Assembly (NCBI GenBank): GCA_027082975.1
Contig: JALWTH010000011.1
Location: forward strand, 1-32,002
DNA from: Paracoccaceae bacterium
GTDB lineage: Bacteria; Pseudomonadota; Alphaproteobacteria; Rhodobacterales; Rhodobacteraceae
DNA length: 32,002 bases
Direction of reading: 5' to 3'
Position numbers and translations under genes: made by a program. The notes below the pieces were generated by a model. The model saw nothing but the letters and a program-made list of their open reading frames with translations, was not told the DNA's origin and searched no databases. Below are positions 27,411 to 32,002 of the stretch, piece after piece (position 1 is the first letter of the stretch; each line of letters begins with the position of its first letter).

Positions 27411-27423
27411 GTATTATGGTACC
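27411..27423. promoter_or_regulatory. Operator-like motif GTATTATGGTACC in the GNAT-rrf2 / hcrC divergent promoter region
   Basis: Matches GTAYTnnnRTACC; 69 bp from the GNAT start and 51 bp from the hcrC start. Confidence 0.6.
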
Positions 27424-27474
27424 GATTTATTGCTTTGCAAGTCAAGAAACCGCGCAGAACAGGGAGTAACGCCG

Positions 27475-27942
27475 ATGAGCCGGATCATCAAGCTTGAGGT
27501 CAATGGCCGTGTGGTCGAGGACCTCGTGCCGGACAATTTGCTGCTGGTCGATTACCTGCGCGAGCGGCTCGCCCTGACCGGCACCAAGATGGGCTGCGAC
27601 GGCGGCGAATGCGGCGCCTGCACGGTGCTGATCGACGGGGTGGCGCGGCTCTCCTGCATCACCCTTGCCGTGGCGGCGGATGGCTGCGCGGTCGAGACCA
27701 TCGAGGGCCAGGCGCCCGGCGGCAGGCTCTCGCCCCTCCAGCGCGCCTTCCACGAGCATCTCGGCACCCAATGCGGCTTCTGCACGCCGGGGATGATCAT
27801 GGCCGCCGAGTCCCTTCTGCGCGCCAATCCCGACCCGAGCGAAGCAGAGATACGCGAAGCCCTGGGCGGCAATCTCTGCCGCTGCACCGGCTATGTGAAG
27901 ATCATCCGTTCCGTCCGGGCCGCCGCGGAGGCGATGGCATGA
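27475..27942 (+). CDS. hcrC: 4-hydroxybenzoyl-CoA reductase gamma subunit ([2Fe-2S]2)
   Basis: [22 protein letters not shown] and [16 protein letters not shown]...[17 protein letters not shown] motifs of xanthine-oxidase-family Fe-S subunits; context of hcrA/hcrB. Confidence 0.88.
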   Translation: MSRIIKLEVNGRVVEDLVPDNLLLVDYLRERLALTGTKMGCDGGECGACTVLIDGVARLSCITLAVAADGCAVETIEGQAPGGRLSPLQRAFHEHLGTQCGFCTPGMIMAAESLLRANPDPSEAEIREALGGNLCRCTGYVKIIRSVRAAAEAMA

Positions 27943-30251
27943 AGGATCATTCCACCATCGGCCGCCCCGCCCCGCTGGTTGACGGGATCGAAAAGGTCAC
28001 CGGCCGCGCCCGCTACACCGCCGACCTCGCCGACCGCGACACGCTGACCGCCCGCATCCTGCGCAGCCCCGTGGCGCATGGGCGCATTGCCCGGCTCGAC
28101 ACGTCTCGCGCCGAGGCCCTGCCCGGAGTCCTCGCCGTGGTCACCGGCGCCGATTGCGACGTGCCCTATGGCGTGATCCCCATTGCGCAGAACGAATTCC
28201 CCCTCGCCCGCGACAAGGTACGCTACCGTGGCGAGCCAGTCGCTGCCGTGGCCGCCGTGGACGCAGGCACCGCCGAGGCCGCCCTTGCCCTGATCGCGCT
28301 GGAGATCGAGCCGCTTCCGGCCCATGCCACCGCCGCCGAGGCTCGCGCGCCCGACGCCACGCTTCTGCATGACGACAAGCCCGGCAATATCGAGCGCGAG
28401 GTGCATCACGAATTCGGCTCCGCCGAGGCGGGCTTTGCCGAGGCCGACCTGATCCGCGAAGAGACCTTCTCCTGCGCCGAGGTCCACCACGCGATGATGG
28501 AGCCCAATGCCACGCTCGCCGAATACGACCCCGAGCGCGCCCGCCTGACGCTCCACAGCTGCACCCAGGTGCCCTTTTACGTCCACCTCGCCGTGGCCCG
28601 CTGCCTGCAGATGGACACTTCCCGCATCCGCGTGGTCAAGCCCTTTGTCGGCGGCGGGTTCGGCCACCGCACCGAGACGCTGAATTTCGAGATCATCGCC
28701 GCCCTGCTGGCGCGCAAGGCCGGCGGCAAGGTGCTGCTGCGGCTCAGCCGCGAAGAGACCTTCCTCACCCATCGCGGCCGCCCGCAGACCGATGTGCGGC
28801 TCAAAATCGGCATGAAGCGCGACGGCACCCTCACCGCCGTCGAGGCCGAAGTGGTGATGGCCGGGGGCGCCTATGCGGGCTACGGGCTGGTCACGATCCT
28901 CTATGCCGGGGCGCTGATCCATGGCCTCTATGCCATTGAAAACGTGAAATATGACGGCTACCGCGTCTATACCAACACACCCCCCTGCGGGGCCATGCGC
29001 GGCCACGGTACGGTGGACATGCGCCATGCTTTCGAATGTATGCTCGACCGCATGGCGCGCGAGCTCGGCCTGGACCCTTTCGCCCTGCGCCGGGCCAACC
29101 TGCTCGAAGCGCCAACCTTCACCGCCAACGGGCTGATGGTCAATTCCTACGGCCTGCCCGAGGCGCTCGACCGGGTCGAGGCCGCTTCCGGCTGGGCTGA
29201 GCGGCGCGGCAAGCTGCCCCGCGGCAGGGGGCTCGGCATGGCCTGCAGCCACTATGTCTCGGGTGCTGCCAAGCCGGTGCACTGGACCGGCGAGCCGCAT
29301 GCGGTGGTGCAGATGCGGCTGGAGTTCGACGGCGCGGTGACGGTGCTGACCGGCGCTTCCGATATCGGCCAGGGCTCTTCCACCATCGTTGCCCTTGCCG
29401 CCGCCGAGGTGCTGGGCATCGACATGGGGCGCGTGCGCGTGGTGGCCAATGACAGCGAGGTCACGCCCAAGGATAACGGCTCCTATTCCTCGCGCGTCAC
29501 CTTCATGGTCGGCAATGCGGCGATCGAGGCCGCGCGCGCCCTGCGCGAAAAGCTGATCCTCGCCGCCGCCGAGAAGCTCGAAGCCGACCCGGCCGACGTG
29601 GTCTGCGAGGGCGAGAGCTTCTTCATCCCCGGCGCGGCGCAGTCCGAACTGCCGTGGCAGGAGGTGGTCTATGCGGCGCTGGCCAGAGAAGGCACGCTCA
29701 CCGAAAAGGGCACCTTCCGCACCCCCGAAAAGGCCCAGGGCGGCAAGCATCGCGGCGGCGCGGTGGGCTCGACCATGGGCTTTTCCTATGGCGCGCAGGT
29801 GGTCGAGGTGAGCGTGGACGAGGCCACCGGCCAGATCACCGTGGAGCAGGTCTGGAGCGCGCTGGACGTGGGCTATGCGATCAATCCGCTCGCCGTCGAG
29901 GGCCAGATAGAAGGCTCGGTCTGGATGGGCATGGCCCAGGCGATGAGCGAGGAGACCGCCTGGCGCGATGGCCTCCATGCCCATGCCAACCTGCTCGACT
30001 ACCGCTTTCCCACCATCGCCGAGAGCCCGCCGGTGGAGGTGCATATCGTCGAGAGCATCGACCCGCTCGGCCCCTTCGGCGCCAAGGAGGCGGGCGAGGG
30101 GGCGCTGTCGGGCTTCCCGCCGGCGCTGGTCAATGCGGTGGCCGATGCGCTGGGGATTGACGTAAATTTCCTCCCGGTCACGCCCGACCGCCTGCTGGAA
30201 GCAGTGATCAAGTGGCGGCGCGCACAGAAGCGCGCGGGAGGTGCAGCATGA
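27939..30251 (+). CDS. hcrA: 4-hydroxybenzoyl-CoA reductase alpha (molybdopterin) subunit
   Basis: Xanthine-oxidase-family Mo subunit ([75 protein letters not shown]). Start at the ATGA overlap. Confidence 0.88.
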   Translation: MKDHSTIGRPAPLVDGIEKVTGRARYTADLADRDTLTARILRSPVAHGRIARLDTSRAEALPGVLAVVTGADCDVPYGVIPIAQNEFPLARDKVRYRGEPVAAVAAVDAGTAEAALALIALEIEPLPAHATAAEARAPDATLLHDDKPGNIEREVHHEFGSAEAGFAEADLIREETFSCAEVHHAMMEPNATLAEYDPERARLTLHSCTQVPFYVHLAVARCLQMDTSRIRVVKPFVGGGFGHRTETLNFEIIAALLARKAGGKVLLRLSREETFLTHRGRPQTDVRLKIGMKRDGTLTAVEAEVVMAGGAYAGYGLVTILYAGALIHGLYAIENVKYDGYRVYTNTPPCGAMRGHGTVDMRHAFECMLDRMARELGLDPFALRRANLLEAPTFTANGLMVNSYGLPEALDRVEAASGWAERRGKLPRGRGLGMACSHYVSGAAKPVHWTGEPHAVVQMRLEFDGAVTVLTGASDIGQGSSTIVALAAAEVLGIDMGRVRVVANDSEVTPKDNGSYSSRVTFMVGNAAIEAARALREKLILAAAEKLEADPADVVCEGESFFIPGAAQSELPWQEVVYAALAREGTLTEKGTFRTPEKAQGGKHRGGAVGSTMGFSYGAQVVEVSVDEATGQITVEQVWSALDVGYAINPLAVEGQIEGSVWMGMAQAMSEETAWRDGLHAHANLLDYRFPTIAESPPVEVHIVESIDPLGPFGAKEAGEGALSGFPPALVNAVADALGIDVNFLPVTPDRLLEAVIKWRRAQKRAGGAA

Positions 30252-31186
30252 GCGAGCTTCTCCCCGATTTCACCTTGATCCGGCCCGCGACCGTGGCCGA
30301 GGCCGTGGCCACGCTGGGCCGCGAAGGCGCGCAGGTCCTTGCCGGCGGCACCGACAAGCTGGTGCAGCTGCGCCGGGGGCTGGCGGTGCCGGACGTGCTG
30401 GTGGATATCGGCGCGATCGGCGAGATGCAGGGGATCGCGGCCGAGGGCGCGGGCCTGCGCATCGGCGCGGCGGTGACGCTCTCCGATCTTGCCCGCGATC
30501 CGCTCGCCCGCGCCTATGCCAGCGTCACCGAGGCCGCCGCTTCCATCGCCGCGCCGGGGCATCGGGCGGTGGCGACGATTGGCGGCAATCTCTGTCTCGA
30601 CACCCGCTGCCTTTACTACAACCAGAGCCATTGGTGGCGGCAGAGCAATGATTTCTGCCTGAAATATCAAGGCACTGTCTGCCACGTGGCGCCACGGGGC
30701 AATCGCTGCCGCGCGGCCTTTTCCGGCGATCTGGCGCCCGCGCTCATGGTCCATGGAGCGACGCTCGAGATCGCCGGGCCGGAGGGCAGGCGGCGGGTGG
30801 CGCTGGCAGAATTCTACGTCGAGGACGGGGCGGCCTTTCTCACGCTCGCGCCGGGTGAATTGGTCGTCTCCATCCACCTGCCCGCGCCCGCCGGGCCCTC
30901 GGCCTATGCCAAGCTGCGCCTGCGCAAGTCGATCGACTTTCCGCTGGCCGGGGTGGCGCTGGCGCGTACCGAGCGTGGCTTTGACATTGCGTTGACCGGG
31001 ACCAATTCCTGCCCGAAAATGGTGGATTTCGATGTGCCGTTTTCGCCCGATGACGCCTATTTCACCGCGCTGGAAAAGGCGGTGCAAAAGGCCGCCTCGC
31101 CCCAGCGCACCACCACCATCCAGCCCCATTACCGCCGCCTCGCCATCGCCGCGCTGGCGGCGCGTACGGCGCGGGCGCTGGCATGA
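30248..31186 (+). CDS. hcrB: 4-hydroxybenzoyl-CoA reductase beta (FAD/[4Fe-4S]) subunit
   Basis: [77 protein letters not shown]; Cys spacing 16/8/9 is that of the extra [4Fe-4S] loop described for HcrB. Confidence 0.93.
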   Translation: MSELLPDFTLIRPATVAEAVATLGREGAQVLAGGTDKLVQLRRGLAVPDVLVDIGAIGEMQGIAAEGAGLRIGAAVTLSDLARDPLARAYASVTEAAASIAAPGHRAVATIGGNLCLDTRCLYYNQSHWWRQSNDFCLKYQGTVCHVAPRGNRCRAAFSGDLAPALMVHGATLEIAGPEGRRRVALAEFYVEDGAAFLTLAPGELVVSIHLPAPAGPSAYAKLRLRKSIDFPLAGVALARTERGFDIALTGTNSCPKMVDFDVPFSPDDAYFTALEKAVQKAASPQRTTTIQPHYRRLAIAALAARTARALA

Positions 31187-31431
31187 CAGACCTGCCCGGC
31201 AAGTCCTGGCGCGAAGGAAGCGTCTGGCATGTGGACACGCGCGGTCTGCCCCCGCCCGAGCCGATGGTGGCGATCCTCTGGCATGTGGAAAACACGCCGG
31301 GGCCGATCGTCGCCCATATGGACCGCGATCCGGTGCATCTCTACCCGGAGCTTGCCGAGCGCGGCTGGCATGGGGAACTGGTCGCCGAAGCCCCCGGCGA
31401 CACCCGGCTGATCCTGAGGCCCGCGCGATGA
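31183..31431 (+). CDS. DUF2249-family protein
   Basis: VWHVDTRGLPPPEPMVAILWHVENTPGPIVAHMDRDPVHLYPELAERGWHGEL matches the DxRGLPPPEPM...R.P..LYP.L..RGW pattern; ATGA-coupled to hcrB. Confidence 0.8.
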   Translation: MTDLPGKSWREGSVWHVDTRGLPPPEPMVAILWHVENTPGPIVAHMDRDPVHLYPELAERGWHGELVAEAPGDTRLILRPAR

Positions 31432-32002
31432 GCATGGCGACCTCCTTTCTCGGCGGGGCCAGGGACCGGCTCCTGCCCGCCTCGATCCCTTTCCGCTTCT
31501 TCCTCGCCGCGGCGCTGTTTCACGTCGCCGCCTGGGCCGAGCTGCTGCTGGGCGCGGGGGCGCTTTCCGGCTGGACCGGCGGCCCCGGCCCGGTGCTGGC
31601 GGCGCTGCACCTGGCCACGCTCGGGGTCTTTGCCATGACCGCCATGGGCGCGAGCTACCAGCTTCTGCCGGTGGTGACCCGCGCCGCCCTTGCGCGCACC
31701 TGGCCCGCGCGCGGCTCGTTCTGGCTGGCGGCGCCGGGGGTGGTGCTGCTGACCTGGGGGATGGAGACAGGCGAGGTCGCGCATATGCAGGCCGGGGCGG
31801 CCATGACCTGCGCGGGGCTTTTGCTCTTTGTCGGGTTGACAGCTGTCAACCTGGCGCGGGCGGGCTCGGTGGCGGTGGTCGCGGCGCATGGCTGGGCGGC
31901 GCTGGGCGCGGTGCCGGTACTGGCGGGGCTGGGGCTGACGCTGGTCTGGGACTTCGCCGGCGGCTTCCTTGCCGATCGCGAAGGGCTCGCGCGGCTGCAC
32001 AT
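31428..32002 (+). CDS. Polytopic membrane protein, partial (NnrS/heme-copper-oxidase-subunit-I-like)
   Basis: Open frame to the window end: MSMATSFLGGARDRLLPASIPFRFFLAAALFHVAAW...LAALHLATLGVFAMTAMGASYQLLPVVTR...; several hydrophobic helices; ATGA overlap with the DUF2249 gene. Not in the supplied ORF list because it is truncated. Confidence 0.6.
   Translation, partial: MSMATSFLGGARDRLLPASIPFRFFLAAALFHVAAWAELLLGAGALSGWTGGPGPVLAALHLATLGVFAMTAMGASYQLLPVVTRAALARTWPARGSFWLAAPGVVLLTWGMETGEVAHMQAGAAMTCAGLLLFVGLTAVNLARAGSVAVVAAHGWAALGAVPVLAGLGLTLVWDFAGGFLADREGLARLH

Noticed and set aside
27891-30044. 717-aa minus-strand ORF
   Set aside because: Antisense shadow of hcrA; His/Gly-rich artefact.
1-32002. 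tRNA/rRNA genes, transposases, phage or CRISPR arrays
   Set aside because: None recognised by reading either strand; almost all of the window is explained by ordinary metabolic CDSs.

Overview
High-GC, alphaproteobacterial-looking window. It is almost entirely a compact anaerobic aromatic-catabolism island next to two housekeeping genes (Trm112-like protein, thioredoxin/TPR protein). Left to right: SDR dehydrogenase (-); benzoate-CoA ligase followed by a four-gene phenylglyoxylate dehydrogenase (Pad-type 2-oxoacid:acceptor oxidoreductase) (+); a FlK-like hotdog thioesterase, PadB-type molybdoenzyme, fused PadC-PadD-like Fe-S/membrane subunit and phenylacetate-CoA ligase (+); KorBA 2-oxoglutarate:ferredoxin oxidoreductase (-); had-oah-dch-bcrCBAD-fdx, the Thauera-type class I benzoyl-CoA reductase pathway (+); hemerythrin plus tandem-GNAT (-); GNAT plus Rrf2/BadM-like regulator (-); hcrCAB 4-hydroxybenzoyl-CoA reductase, translationally coupled to a DUF2249 protein and a polytopic membrane protein (+, truncated by the window end). 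The individual enzymes are recognisable families. The less expected content is: (i) a 13-bp palindromic operator-like motif (GTAYTnnnRTACC) in four of the island's promoter regions, with a different inverted repeat before the phenylacetyl-CoA oxidation operon; (ii) a FlK-like thioesterase with conserved triad spacing placed directly before the PadB-like enzyme; (iii) fused Pad subunits; (iv) a hemerythrin/GNAT/Rrf2/DUF2249 accessory set embedded in the regulon. All calls come from reading the translations and sequence; no database search was run.
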